NCBI GenBank assembly: GCA_021300475.1
Contig: JAJTDO010000005.1
Coordinates: forward strand, 1-36,192
Direction of reading: 5' to 3'
From: Burkholderiales bacterium
Lineage (GTDB): Bacteria; Pseudomonadota; Gammaproteobacteria; Burkholderiales; Burkholderiaceae_B
Length of the DNA stretch: 36,192 bases
Both the position numbers and the translations under genes were made by a program. Numbering within the stretch: position 1 is the stretch's first letter; each line of letters starts with the position of its first letter. The notes under the pieces are model-generated. The model was not told the DNA's origin. It made no database searches and saw only the letters and a program-made list of their open reading frames with translations. Shown one piece after another: positions 16,117-24,651 of this stretch.

Positions 16117-17583
16117 CTAATCAACATCCATGACCTCAAGGTGCACTGGAAAGCCCCACAAGCGGTCTACGTAGGCCATGGTTTTTTCGACCTCTTCCGT
16201 GTCGAGCGGACGATTGCGCCTGCGCATTTGGGTCAGAACCAAGGAACGGTCTGTCATGCGGGCATAGGAAGTGACCTGAATATCAGGCACGTTGAATTCA
16301 CGGGAATACTGATCGGCCAACAAACCGCGCACGCGGCGGTAGCCTTGGTCATTGTGGATGGAGTCGATCACCAACTCACGTTGCTCGGCGTGGTCTGCGA
16401 CGGCGAACAAGCGAAAATCGCGGATGACCTTGGGGGACAGAAACTGGCGGATAAAAGACTCGTCCTTGAAGTTTCGCATGGCAAAATCCAGCACCTTCAA
16501 CCAATCGCCCGTACCCGCGATGTCCGGGAACCACTCACGGTCTTCCGGCGTTGGGTCTGTGACCATGCGCTTAAGGTCGTTGTAGATGGCAAAACCCAAG
16601 GCGTACGGATTCAAGCCGACATACGGACCGTCTTCAGGCAAAGGTTGATAAACCACATTGGTGTGCGAGGTTAAAAATTCCAGCATGAAACCATCAGACA
16701 CCAAACGCTCGTCGTAAAGCGTGTTGAGCAAGGTGTAATGCCAAAAACTGGCCCAGCCTTCGTTCATGACCTTTGTTTGGCCCTGCGGGTAAAAGTACTG
16801 CGACATGCGGCGCACAATTCGTATCAGCTCACGTTCCCAGAGCTTTAATTTCGGTGCTTCCTTTTCTATGAAATACAGCAGGTTTTCAACGGGCTCGCTG
16901 GGGTAGTTGTCGCGTTCGCGTTCAATTTTTGCAGCCTCCGGCAATGAGACTGTGGCCATGATGGAATCGTATTGCCTGCGTTTTTCTTCCGCAATGTATT
17001 CTGCACGGGTTCTTAACTCTTCCTCTGACTGGTAGCGCCGTTTATAGCGGCTGACACCAAACATTTGTAAGGCATGCGCAGCGTCCAGCACTTGCTCAAC
17101 GGCTTCGAAGCCATAGCGTTCTTCGCAGTCGGTGACGTAGTTTTTCGCAAACACCAGATAATCGATGATGGCGTCGGCCTGCGTCCATTGTTTGAATAAA
17201 TAGTTGCCCTTGAAAAAAGAGTTGTGCCCATAACAGGCGTGCGCAATGACCAATGTCTGCATGGTCATTGTATTTTCTTCCATCAAATAGGAAATGCAGG
17301 GGTTGGAATTGATGACCACTTCATAGGCTAGATTCTGCATGCCCTTGTCGTACAAGTGTTCGTTGCGCGCAAACGACTTGCCAAAACTCCAGTGCGGATA
17401 CATAACGGGCATGGCGCCCGAGGAATAAGCATCCAACATTTGTTCGGCAGAAATGACTTCAATCTGATTGGGGTAAAGATCCAGCTTGAATTTGTTCTGT
17501 GCAAGCTCCGCAATTTTTGCATCAATTTTTTCAAGAAGGCTGAAAGTCCATTCATTGCCTTCTTTGTCGAGTGGGTCTGTCAT
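16117..17583 (-). CDS. spoVR: SpoVR family protein (YcgB-like)
   Basis: A SpoVR/YcgB family protein of 488 aa. The biochemical role is unknown; in enterobacteria the homologue is part of the RpoS-linked yeaG-yeaH-ycgB group. Recognisable blocks include YPNQIEVISAEQMLDAYSS, MPVMYPHWSFGK, LAYEVVINSNPCISYLMEEN, the IAHACYGHNSFFKGNYLF His-rich block and NEGWASFWHYTLLNTLYD. The start is placed at the ATG at 17583, overlapping the yeaH stop (ATGA); an ATG 15 bases earlier is also in frame. It is the last gene of a three-gene unit with prkA and yeaH, found together in many proteobacteria. No clear terminator separates it from the B12 promoter. Confidence 0.93.
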   Translation of the reverse strand: MTDPLDKEGNEWTFSLLEKIDAKIAELAQNKFKLDLYPNQIEVISAEQMLDAYSSGAMPVMYPHWSFGKSFARNEHLYDKGMQNLAYEVVINSNPCISYLMEENTMTMQTLVIAHACYGHNSFFKGNYLFKQWTQADAIIDYLVFAKNYVTDCEERYGFEAVEQVLDAAHALQMFGVSRYKRRYQSEEELRTRAEYIAEEKRRQYDSIMATVSLPEAAKIERERDNYPSEPVENLLYFIEKEAPKLKLWERELIRIVRRMSQYFYPQGQTKVMNEGWASFWHYTLLNTLYDERLVSDGFMLEFLTSHTNVVYQPLPEDGPYVGLNPYALGFAIYNDLKRMVTDPTPEDREWFPDIAGTGDWLKVLDFAMRNFKDESFIRQFLSPKVIRDFRLFAVADHAEQRELVIDSIHNDQGYRRVRGLLADQYSREFNVPDIQVTSYARMTDRSLVLTQMRRRNRPLDTEEVEKTMAYVDRLWGFPVHLEVMDVD

Positions 17584-18917
17584 TTGGAGCCCCCCCATTT
17601 TGCGCTGACTGAACGCTTTTCAAACAATCCGCGGAACACCGGATAAATATCGCGCCGACTGAACAGTTTTCTCATTGAGAAAAACCCGTCAAAGCGGTCT
17701 GCCAAAGATTCATAGGCATCCCATAAATCGGAGGACCGATGCAAGCCCATAATGGCCGAAGGCATGGTTTCAACATAAGCGTAATACCGAACACCGGGCA
17801 TGATGTTTTCTGCCAGCGCAGCGGTGGCGGCACGGGCGTCGCGCTCGGAGGCATCGCCGTCAGAAGCCTGGGCGACATAAATATTCCACTGCGAGGCAGG
17901 AAAGCGTTCTTTCATAATGCCTGCCATTAATTCAATGGCGGGTAGTATTTCAGTGCCCCCTGATTTGTTGCCATAAAAAAATGTATGTTCATCTACCTCC
18001 TCCGCTTCATCGGTGTGCCGGATAAACACCAAGGACACCGCTTCATATTTTTTGGTGAGGAACAAATACAGCAAGGTGTAGAACCGTTTTGCCAAGTCTT
18101 TTTTCTGTTCATCCATGGAGGCGGAAACATCCATCAAACAAAACATGACAGCGCTGGTTGAGGGTTCCGGCGTAATGACGCGGTGCCGGAAGCGCAGATC
18201 GATTTCATCGAGAAACGGGACATAGGGAACAGCCGAAGCCAGCCCCGGGCTTTTCAATGCAGTGGCTTCTTTTTCTGCCAGCGCAGCAATTGAAGATGCT
18301 TGTTCAGTATCTTCTTCATCGCCGTCTTTTTTGTCTTCGTCTTTTTCTTCCTGCTTGAGATTAAACAGTCCGCCCAAGGCCATGCGTCTGGCCACGGAGG
18401 CCTTCATGGTGCGCAGCACAGACAATGCGGTGGGAGAACCAGAATGGGTGTAGCCAGCGTGGTGACTTTTGAACAACTTCACGGTGGTGAGTTCTTTTTT
18501 TAACAACTCAGGCAATTCGAGATCGTCAAAATACAAACCCAAAAACTCTTCGCGAGACAATACAAAGGTAAATGCATCTTCGGCAGAACCTTTGCCGGGC
18601 TGACGCCCTGCCCCACCCTTGCCGCCACTTTGCTCGGGTCGGGGAATGCGATCACCGGGAACAAAGTCGCGATTTCCGGGAATGACACGCTCTCTGTCTC
18701 CACCCTCTCCGTAAATAAAGGTGGGCTCGGCGATTTCCTTGGCGGGCACGCGAACGCGCACCTTGCCATCGGCACTCACATCCGAAATGGACGAGCCCGC
18801 AGCCACATCCGACACCGCCCGCTTCAACTGCGATTTATAGCGTCGGATGAACCGCTCACGGTTGGGCAGACTGCGGTATTTACCGTTGAGCCTTCGATCA
18901 ATCAATGTTGAACTCAT
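17580..18917 (-). CDS. yeaH: YeaH/YhbH family protein with VWA-like domain (DUF444)
   Basis: A 445-aa DUF444 protein, normally the partner of the PrkA kinase. The N-terminus has the family opening IDRRLNGKYRSLPNRERFIRRYK. Acidic low-complexity sequence (about 189-205, rich in Glu/Asp/Lys) precedes a C-terminal von Willebrand A-like domain with a MIDAS-like DVSASM at about residues 263-268, then a GGTEILPAIELM loop. It starts 41 bp after prkA and overlaps spoVR. Function is unknown; metal-dependent protein binding is a family-level inference. Confidence 0.92.
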   Translation of the reverse strand: MSSTLIDRRLNGKYRSLPNRERFIRRYKSQLKRAVSDVAAGSSISDVSADGKVRVRVPAKEIAEPTFIYGEGGDRERVIPGNRDFVPGDRIPRPEQSGGKGGAGRQPGKGSAEDAFTFVLSREEFLGLYFDDLELPELLKKELTTVKLFKSHHAGYTHSGSPTALSVLRTMKASVARRMALGGLFNLKQEEKDEDKKDGDEEDTEQASSIAALAEKEATALKSPGLASAVPYVPFLDEIDLRFRHRVITPEPSTSAVMFCLMDVSASMDEQKKDLAKRFYTLLYLFLTKKYEAVSLVFIRHTDEAEEVDEHTFFYGNKSGGTEILPAIELMAGIMKERFPASQWNIYVAQASDGDASERDARAATAALAENIMPGVRYYAYVETMPSAIMGLHRSSDLWDAYESLADRFDGFFSMRKLFSRRDIYPVFRGLFEKRSVSAKWGGSK

Positions 18918-18958
18918 ACCCCTCCCAAGCCTTTACGCCGTTGGAGAAAAAGCAACAA

Positions 18959-20932
18959 TCAAGACGCTTTCTTGACCCGCATGTGCCATTCGACCAACAG
19001 CCGAACCTGCTTCTCCGTGTAGCCCTTGATAACCATGCGATCTACGAAGTTCTTGTGTTTGTCAGCATTTTCTTTTGAGGCTTTTGCATCAAATGAAATG
19101 ACGGGCAACAAGTCTTCGGTTTTGGAGAACATGGAGCGTTCAATGACTTCACGCAGTTTTTCATAACTGGTCCATGAGGGCACCTTGCCGCCATTGGCTG
19201 CCTGAGCCCGAAGTACAAAATTAACCACTTCATTGCGGAAGTCTTTTGGGTTGGCGATGCCAGCGGGTTTTTCGATGCGATTGAGTTCTTCATTGAGCGA
19301 ATCGCGGTCAAAAATCTGACCGGTGTCCGGATCTCTGAACTCCTCGTTTTGTATCCATTTGTCTGCAAACTGAATATAGCGTTCAAACAGGTTCTGTCCG
19401 TACTCGCTGTAACTTTCCAAATAAGCGGTCTGAATTTCCTTGGCCACAAATTCTGCATATTTTGGGGTCAGGTAGCCTTTGACATAATCAAGCAATTTTC
19501 TTTGCTGATCATCGGGAAGGTTGTCTTTAACGATTTGCTGTTCCAGCACATATAACAAATGAACCGGATTTGCAGCGACTTCCTGATGGTCGAAGTTAAA
19601 CACCTTGGACAGCACTTTGTAAGCCCAGCGGGTTGAAGAACCCGACATGCCTTCGTCCGGCCCGGCCGTGTCCCTGTATTCCTGTATGGGTTTTGCGTGC
19701 GGATCCACATCTTTCAAATTGTCTCCGTCATAAACACGCAACTTGCTGTAAACATTGCTGTTGGCGGGTTCTTTCAGACGGGTCAGAATAGAAAACTGCG
19801 CCATCATGTCCAGAGTACCGGGTGCACACGCAGCCAGAGACAAGGAAGAATGCTCCAGCAATTTCCGGTAAATCTTTACTTCCTCTGAAACACGCAAACA
19901 GTAAGGCACCTTAACGATGTAAACCCTGTCGAGAAAGGCTTCATTTGTTTTGTTGTTTCTGAATTGCTGCCATTCGGATTCGTTACTGTGTGCCAGAATA
20001 ATGCCGTCAAAAGGAATGGCGCCAAAGCCTTCCGTACCCTTGAAATTACGCTCTTGGGTGGCCGTCAGCAAAGGGTGCAGCATTTTAATGGGCGCTTTGA
20101 ACATCTCCACGAATTCCAGCAGACCCTGATTGGCCAGACACAGCCCCCCCGAAAAACTGTAGGCATCCGGGTCGTCTTGTGCGAACTGATTCAGTTTGCG
20201 GATATCGACCTTGCCCACCAAAGCAGAGATGTCCTGGTTGTTTTCATCACCAGGTTCTGTTTTGGCAATTGCAGTCTGATTCAAGGTTGAGGGCTGCAAT
20301 TTAACCACTTTGAACTTGCGAATGTCACCGCCATATTCAATGAGGCGTTTTGTGGCCCAAGGGCTGCTGATACCCGTTAGGTAACGTGGCGAAATGCCAT
20401 ATTTTTCAGACAGCAAGGGCCCGTAGGTTTTAGGGTCAAACAACCCCAACGGCGACTCGTTGATGGGGGAACCCTTGAGCGCATAAATAGGCATCTGCTC
20501 CATCAAGTATTTAAGCTTTTCAGCCAAGGAAGACTTGGCGCTGCCCACAGGCCCTAGCAGATACAAGACTTGCTTGCGCTCTTCCAGACCCTGAGCGGCA
20601 TGGCGGAAATAAGCCACGATGCTTTCAATGACTTCTTCCATGCCGTAGAACTCGGCAAACGAGGGGTAGCGGCGGATCACCCGGTTGGCAAAAATACGGG
20701 ACAAGCGCGCGTCGTGACGGGTGTCTATTGTTTCAGGTTCGCCAATGGCCAACAATATTCGTTCAGCAGCGCTGGCATAAACGGAGGCATCTTTTTTACA
20801 AAGATTGAGGTAGTCTTCGAGCGACATTTCAGTTTGCTGAAATGCGCTGTAGCGGTTTTGAAATGCGGAGAAAAGATCGGTGTCTGTAGAGACTGGACCT
20901 CGGCCTGGATTGATGGTTTCTAATGCATCCAT
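18959..20932 (-). CDS. prkA: PrkA family serine protein kinase / AAA+ protein
   Basis: A 657-aa PrkA (YeaG) protein with an N-terminal AAA+ module and a C-terminal PrkA domain. The P-loop is GPVGSAKSS at about residues 127-135, preceded by the family block NRVIRRYPSFAEFYGMEE. Further blocks are PINESPLGLFDPK, the GLLEFVEMFKAPIKMLHPLLTATQE region of the AAA core, and DGIILAHSNESEW. The start ATG at 20932 has a very strong AGGGAGGT Shine-Dalgarno. It is first in the prkA-yeaH-spoVR unit, which in Escherichia coli is linked to RpoS and nitrogen starvation. Whether it truly phosphorylates proteins here is unproven. Confidence 0.95.
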   Translation of the reverse strand: MDALETINPGRGPVSTDTDLFSAFQNRYSAFQQTEMSLEDYLNLCKKDASVYASAAERILLAIGEPETIDTRHDARLSRIFANRVIRRYPSFAEFYGMEEVIESIVAYFRHAAQGLEERKQVLYLLGPVGSAKSSLAEKLKYLMEQMPIYALKGSPINESPLGLFDPKTYGPLLSEKYGISPRYLTGISSPWATKRLIEYGGDIRKFKVVKLQPSTLNQTAIAKTEPGDENNQDISALVGKVDIRKLNQFAQDDPDAYSFSGGLCLANQGLLEFVEMFKAPIKMLHPLLTATQERNFKGTEGFGAIPFDGIILAHSNESEWQQFRNNKTNEAFLDRVYIVKVPYCLRVSEEVKIYRKLLEHSSLSLAACAPGTLDMMAQFSILTRLKEPANSNVYSKLRVYDGDNLKDVDPHAKPIQEYRDTAGPDEGMSGSSTRWAYKVLSKVFNFDHQEVAANPVHLLYVLEQQIVKDNLPDDQQRKLLDYVKGYLTPKYAEFVAKEIQTAYLESYSEYGQNLFERYIQFADKWIQNEEFRDPDTGQIFDRDSLNEELNRIEKPAGIANPKDFRNEVVNFVLRAQAANGGKVPSWTSYEKLREVIERSMFSKTEDLLPVISFDAKASKENADKHKNFVDRMVIKGYTEKQVRLLVEWHMRVKKAS

Positions 20933-20972
20933 ACTACCTCCCTATGTTCTTAGTCGCACATATCGAGCCAGA

Positions 20973-21000
20973 GATTCCAAGATGCATGCATCTTCAAATC
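20973..21000. promoter_or_regulatory. 28-bp imperfect palindrome upstream of prkA
   Basis: The core AAGATGCATGCATCTT (20979-20994) is a perfect 16-bp palindrome. It extends to a 28-bp inverted repeat with 12 of 14 pairs matching (GATT at one end, AATC at the other). It lies 41-68 bp upstream of the prkA start, downstream of the candidate -10. It is probably an operator for a dimeric regulator, or else an RNA hairpin. Confidence 0.5.
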
Positions 21001-21011
21001 AGTGCATGTTT

Positions 21012-21017
21012 AGTATG
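21012..21017 (-). promoter_or_regulatory. Candidate prkA promoter -10
   Basis: The minus strand contains GCATACTAAA, resembling stationary-phase (RpoS-type) -10 regions, with no convincing -35. It lies about 80 bp before the prkA start. RpoS control is suggested mainly by what is known of the homologous operon. Confidence 0.25.
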
Positions 21018-21125
21018 CTCCTTTGCAAGAAAAAATTGCGTGCTCATTAAGGGGGATAAATTCAGGTCTGTTTGCTTTATGAGACAAAAATAAAATATTT
21101 TGCAGCCACGGTATTTGCCAGACAG

Positions 21126-21158
21126 AAAAAACCCCTCGGCACTGCTGTGGCGAGGGGT
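21126..21158 (-). terminator. Terminator after fadE
   Basis: ACCCCTCG (21131-21138) and CGAGGGGT (21151-21158) form an 8-bp perfect stem with a 12-nt loop. On the minus strand the stem runs straight into a T-run (21126-21131). It begins 28 bp after the fadE stop and separates fadE from prkA. Confidence 0.88.
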
Positions 21159-21185
21159 CGGATGAAGCTGTTTGAATATTGCTAC

Positions 21186-23681
21186 TTATGCAGCATCTTT
21201 GAAAGAAGACACCGGTTGCGTTACCCAGACTTCATCAGGAATGGCTCCAGCGGTGCGCAGGTAGTCTTTGCTGAAGTCATCTGTGAGGATGGCATCAAAG
21301 CGCATGGGTTCGTATTCCCGAATGCCTTGCGCCAAATCGCTGGTCAGCAGGTTTTTCGACACTGCATCTGCGAGTTGCGCTTCCAGATCCTCGCCAACAA
21401 CCTTGCCGCTGCTGACAGCTTTCAGGAAATTGCTGTAGCCGGGTTCGATGGACAACAGTTTGTCGTAGGCCGCGAGAATTCGACCTGTTGGGTCTTTGTC
21501 TGCGGCGCCTACATACACTTTGTCCAAAAGACGCTCGGCAAATGCGTTGCGGGTCATCAGCATCTCAGCGACTTCCGCATTGAGCTTGTCGTTGGGTCCT
21601 TTAACTGCATTGCGACCGAAAGGGAACACAACAGAGCGGAGCAAAGTAGCTGCTGCTGCAACGGGGAAGTTGCGGATGAAGTCCTCAAAGGCCTTGTCGA
21701 TTTCGGCCAGTGAGTCTTCCAAGGCCCAGCGGGCATGTGGCAGATCATCGGCAAGACGGCCGTTTTCTTCAAAGTATTTGACCACAGCACTGGCCATGTA
21801 CAAGTGAGACAACACATCACCCAAGCGGGCGGACAAACGTTCCTTACGCTTCAAGTCTCCACCCAGAATACCCATGGCGATGTCAGCTGTGAAAGCCAAG
21901 GCAGCGGAGCGACGCTCAATGGCGCGCACATACTTGGCCATCGGGCCTTTGATCGGACTAGGAACAATCCACTCTCCCACGGTGCCCATGACAAACGCAC
22001 GCACCATGCGGCTGAAAATGTGACCCAAATGACCGAAGAACGCCTTGTCGAAGGTTTTCAGTCCCTCTGCCTTGTTCGGATTGCGCGCAGCTTCCATTTC
22101 AGTGAAAACAAACGGATGGCAGCGGATTGCACCCTGACCAAACACGATCAAGTTACGGGTCATAATGTTGGCGCCCTCAACCGTAATGGCAACCGGCATG
22201 GCCTGATAGGCCTGGCCTGCGTAGTTGCGTGGTCCGAGGATGACCGTACGACCACCGTGAACGTCCATGGCGCGCAGCATGATTTCACGCATCATTTCGG
22301 TCATGTGGAACTTCATCATGGCAGTGACAACCGATGGTGCGCACAACTGGACACCCGTGGCAGTCAAAATCCGGGCGGCTTCCAACTTATAGGTCAAACC
22401 GCCAATTTTACCGGTTGCCTCTTGCACACCTTCAAACTTGCCGATGGGCAACTTGAACTGGCGACGAATGCGGGCGTAAGCGCCGGTGGCAAGGTACATG
22501 CCCCAACCGGAAGCAGCAGACAACGCAGGCAATGAAATACCGCGACCTGCAGACAAACACTCAACCAACATCTTCCAGCCTTGACCGGCCATGGCGGGAC
22601 CGCCAATGATGTTGTCCAAGGAGATGTAGACATCCTTGCCAAAAATCGGGCCGTTCATGAAAGCAGCGCCGGCGTAATGACGGCGACCAATGCTGGTGCC
22701 GGCCGTATTTGCTGGCAACAAGGCACAGGTAATGCCGTAGTCCACTTTCGACTTGTCGCCCAGCAACCCCTGCGGGTCTTTCAGTTTGAATGCCAAGCCC
22801 ACCACAGTGGCCACAGGTGCCAAGGTGATGTAACGCTTGGAGAAATTAAGCACGATGCCCAGTTCTTCCACGCCGTTTACAACGCGCTTCACAACCACGC
22901 CTGTGTCCGGAATGGCTGATGCATCTGAACCAACTTCAGGACCGGTCAAACCAAAGCAAGGAATCTCGCGACCATCAACCAAACGTGGCAGCCAGTAGGC
23001 TTTTTGCTCGTCGGTGCCGTAATGGGCGAGCAATTCGCCAGGGCCCAGTGAGTTGGGAACCATCACAGTCACTGATGCCGTCAAAGAGCGGGTTGCGATT
23101 TTTGCAACAACACAGGATTGGGCAAAAGGAGAGAACCCCAGACCGCCCATCTCTTTGGGAATCAACATCGCGAAGAATTTTTTCTTCTTCATGAATTCCC
23201 AAACTTCTGGTGGCAGATCTTTCAGTTCGTAACTGATCTTCCAGTCATCAAGCAAGGCACACAGCTCTTCAGTCTCACCTTTGAGGTAAGCGTCTTCTTC
23301 AGCAGACAGTTCTGTGTACTTGACGTCAGTAAGCTTGGACCAGTCGGGTTTGCCACCGAACATTTCGGCTTCCCACCATGTATCGCCCGCTTCAAGCGCA
23401 TCGCGCTCTGTTTGGCTCATTGCCGGCAGCGCTTTGCTGAAGGCCTTGAAAATGGGACCGCTTAAAACCAGGCGGCGCAAAGGTGTAACGTTCAACAGCG
23501 CAGCCAACGGCAGGTAAACGGCACCAAACACCACGAGACCGGTGTCAGACAAGTCGCCGATGGCGAAGAAGCCCGCGGCCACCAAACCAATGAGTGCAGT
23601 GAAACTCAAGAGCGAGGCGCCCTTGTAGATCAAAGCCAATCCGCAGACGACTGCGGCCAGTGATAAAAGTAAAGATGTCAT
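21186..23681 (-). CDS. fadE: Acyl-CoA dehydrogenase, FadE type
   Basis: FAD-dependent enzyme of the first step of fatty acid beta-oxidation. At 831 aa it matches the long FadE class rather than ordinary acyl-CoA dehydrogenases of about 380 aa. Two hydrophobic segments lie at about residues 1-60, suggesting membrane association. The dehydrogenase core runs from about 130 to 520, with MLIPKEMGGLGFSPFAQS, FGLTGPEVGSDA and ITVEGANIMTRNL. A FadE-specific C-terminal domain follows, ending near IPDEVWVTQPV. The start ATG at 23681 has an AAGGA Shine-Dalgarno. The promoter carries a striking half-site array. A terminator follows. Confidence 0.94.
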   Translation of the reverse strand: MTSLLLSLAAVVCGLALIYKGASLLSFTALIGLVAAGFFAIGDLSDTGLVVFGAVYLPLAALLNVTPLRRLVLSGPIFKAFSKALPAMSQTERDALEAGDTWWEAEMFGGKPDWSKLTDVKYTELSAEEDAYLKGETEELCALLDDWKISYELKDLPPEVWEFMKKKKFFAMLIPKEMGGLGFSPFAQSCVVAKIATRSLTASVTVMVPNSLGPGELLAHYGTDEQKAYWLPRLVDGREIPCFGLTGPEVGSDASAIPDTGVVVKRVVNGVEELGIVLNFSKRYITLAPVATVVGLAFKLKDPQGLLGDKSKVDYGITCALLPANTAGTSIGRRHYAGAAFMNGPIFGKDVYISLDNIIGGPAMAGQGWKMLVECLSAGRGISLPALSAASGWGMYLATGAYARIRRQFKLPIGKFEGVQEATGKIGGLTYKLEAARILTATGVQLCAPSVVTAMMKFHMTEMMREIMLRAMDVHGGRTVILGPRNYAGQAYQAMPVAITVEGANIMTRNLIVFGQGAIRCHPFVFTEMEAARNPNKAEGLKTFDKAFFGHLGHIFSRMVRAFVMGTVGEWIVPSPIKGPMAKYVRAIERRSAALAFTADIAMGILGGDLKRKERLSARLGDVLSHLYMASAVVKYFEENGRLADDLPHARWALEDSLAEIDKAFEDFIRNFPVAAAATLLRSVVFPFGRNAVKGPNDKLNAEVAEMLMTRNAFAERLLDKVYVGAADKDPTGRILAAYDKLLSIEPGYSNFLKAVSSGKVVGEDLEAQLADAVSKNLLTSDLAQGIREYEPMRFDAILTDDFSKDYLRTAGAIPDEVWVTQPVSSFKDAA

Positions 23682-23704
23682 GACAATTCCTTTATGGATC
23701 GGAA

Positions 23705-23746
23705 GTTACTAATGCGTAACATGAACGTTACCGTGTCCGCTGTCAA
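23705..23746 (-). promoter_or_regulatory. fadE promoter with three alternating half-sites
   Basis: GTTAC (23705-23709), 6 nt, GTAAC (23716-23720), 6 nt, GTTAC (23727-23731): two overlapping inverted repeats with a strict 11-bp period. Ten bases upstream on the minus strand is a perfect -35 box TTGACA (23741-23746). A 17-bp spacer puts a weak -10 (CATGTT) inside the array. A repressor bound there would block fadE. A TetR-type fatty-acid regulator is plausible but inferred. Confidence 0.6.
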
Positions 23747-24085
23747 GACGGCCAAATCCCTTCTTCTAGACTATGCGGATCGATTTAAGACACTTAAAGA
23801 CAGATGTTTTTTATTGCGATGCAGCATTCCTGAGACCCTTGAAACAGAGCGACTGTTTGCATAAAGCCTGCAAGCCAACAAGCGCATGTTGCAGCACAAC
23901 ATTTATTCATAATCAGCTCGAATTTATTTTTCCAAGAGAAGATTGTTTAGAATCATTTTTCTATTTCCAAACCAATTCAAAGAGTGTTTTAACAACTTTG
24001 TTGATAAAGTATGGCGTGCAGGAATGTTCTTAAAAAAACGTTCCAATTTCACTTTTCAAGCCAAAGCCCACCAGAAGGAGACACC
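23747..24085 (+). other. Gene-free upstream region of the SRPBCC gene
   Basis: About 340 bp, AT-richer than its surroundings, between the fadE promoter and the SRPBCC start. An 86-codon frame (23773-24033) has no Shine-Dalgarno and no recognisable content, and I do not consider it a gene. The only firm signal is the AGAAGGAGA Shine-Dalgarno near 24073-24081. A promoter for the downstream gene must lie here, but I cannot place it confidently. Confidence 0.5.
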
Positions 24086-24559
24086 ATGGCGATAACAGTA
24101 CAAATCACGTTCAACAAGGAATTAGAAGTAAGCTGCGATGTAAAAACCGCATTTGACCTCTTGGTTGATGTGCCCAGAACTACGGCATTTTTCCCAAAAC
24201 TGGACAAACTGGTGAATATTGAGGGGTCCATCTATCGCTGGGAGATGGCCAAAATTGGTGCCGCCGGCCTGAGCTTTCAGACTGCCTACACAGTGAAGTA
24301 CTCCAACGACGGCGCAGCGCGCATCAACTGGGAAGCGGTTGAAGGCAACAAGAACGACAACGCCAAACTGTCTGGCGGTTGGATCATTACGTCCGCAGGC
24401 GACAAAAAAACCAAGATTGCATTTACGACGGACGCTGCTCTGGATCTGCCAGTGCCCAGCCTGATGAAAAAAGTGGTGGATCCGGTCATTCGCGTGGAAT
24501 TTGAGTCACAAACCAACACCTTTCTTTCCCGCATCAAAGAGGAACTCAGCAAAGGCTGA
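24086..24559 (+). CDS. SRPBCC (START-like) family protein
   Basis: A 157-aa protein matching the SRPBCC/polyketide-cyclase helix-grip pattern. It has an N-terminal strand with VSCDVKTAFDLLVDVPRTTAFFPKLDKL, where members read 'vfdll.dv...a.w.P', then alternating strands including WEMAKIGAAGLSFQTAYTVKY, and a long C-terminal helix (VVDPVIRVEFESQTNTFLSRIKEEL). The start ATG at 24086 is set by AGAAGGAG; the 25-codon upstream extension lacks such a site. No signal peptide is visible. The family binds hydrophobic ligands; the ligand here is unknown. A shared terminator follows. Divergent from fadE, so a lipid link is possible but speculative. Confidence 0.8.
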   Translation: MAITVQITFNKELEVSCDVKTAFDLLVDVPRTTAFFPKLDKLVNIEGSIYRWEMAKIGAAGLSFQTAYTVKYSNDGAARINWEAVEGNKNDNAKLSGGWIITSAGDKKTKIAFTTDAALDLPVPSLMKKVVDPVIRVEFESQTNTFLSRIKEELSKG

Positions 24560-24576
24560 TGTTTGTAAAAGCCCCA

Positions 24577-24614
24577 TAAAAAAAGCCCGTCTGACATTCG
24601 CAGACGGGCTTTTT
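24577..24614. terminator. Bidirectional terminator
   Basis: AAGCCCGTCTG and CAGACGGGCTT with a 7-nt loop, flanked by an A-run on the left and a T-run on the right. It serves both the plus-strand SRPBCC gene and the minus-strand lipoprotein gene that converge here. Confidence 0.93.
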
Positions 24615-24651
24615 TCATGCTCAAGCCAAACAGTACCTTTCAGGAAGGCAC

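Noticed and set aside
23773-24033. 86-codon plus-strand frame upstream of the SRPBCC gene
   Set aside because: No Shine-Dalgarno, Cys/Phe-rich random-looking composition, AT-rich intergenic DNA.
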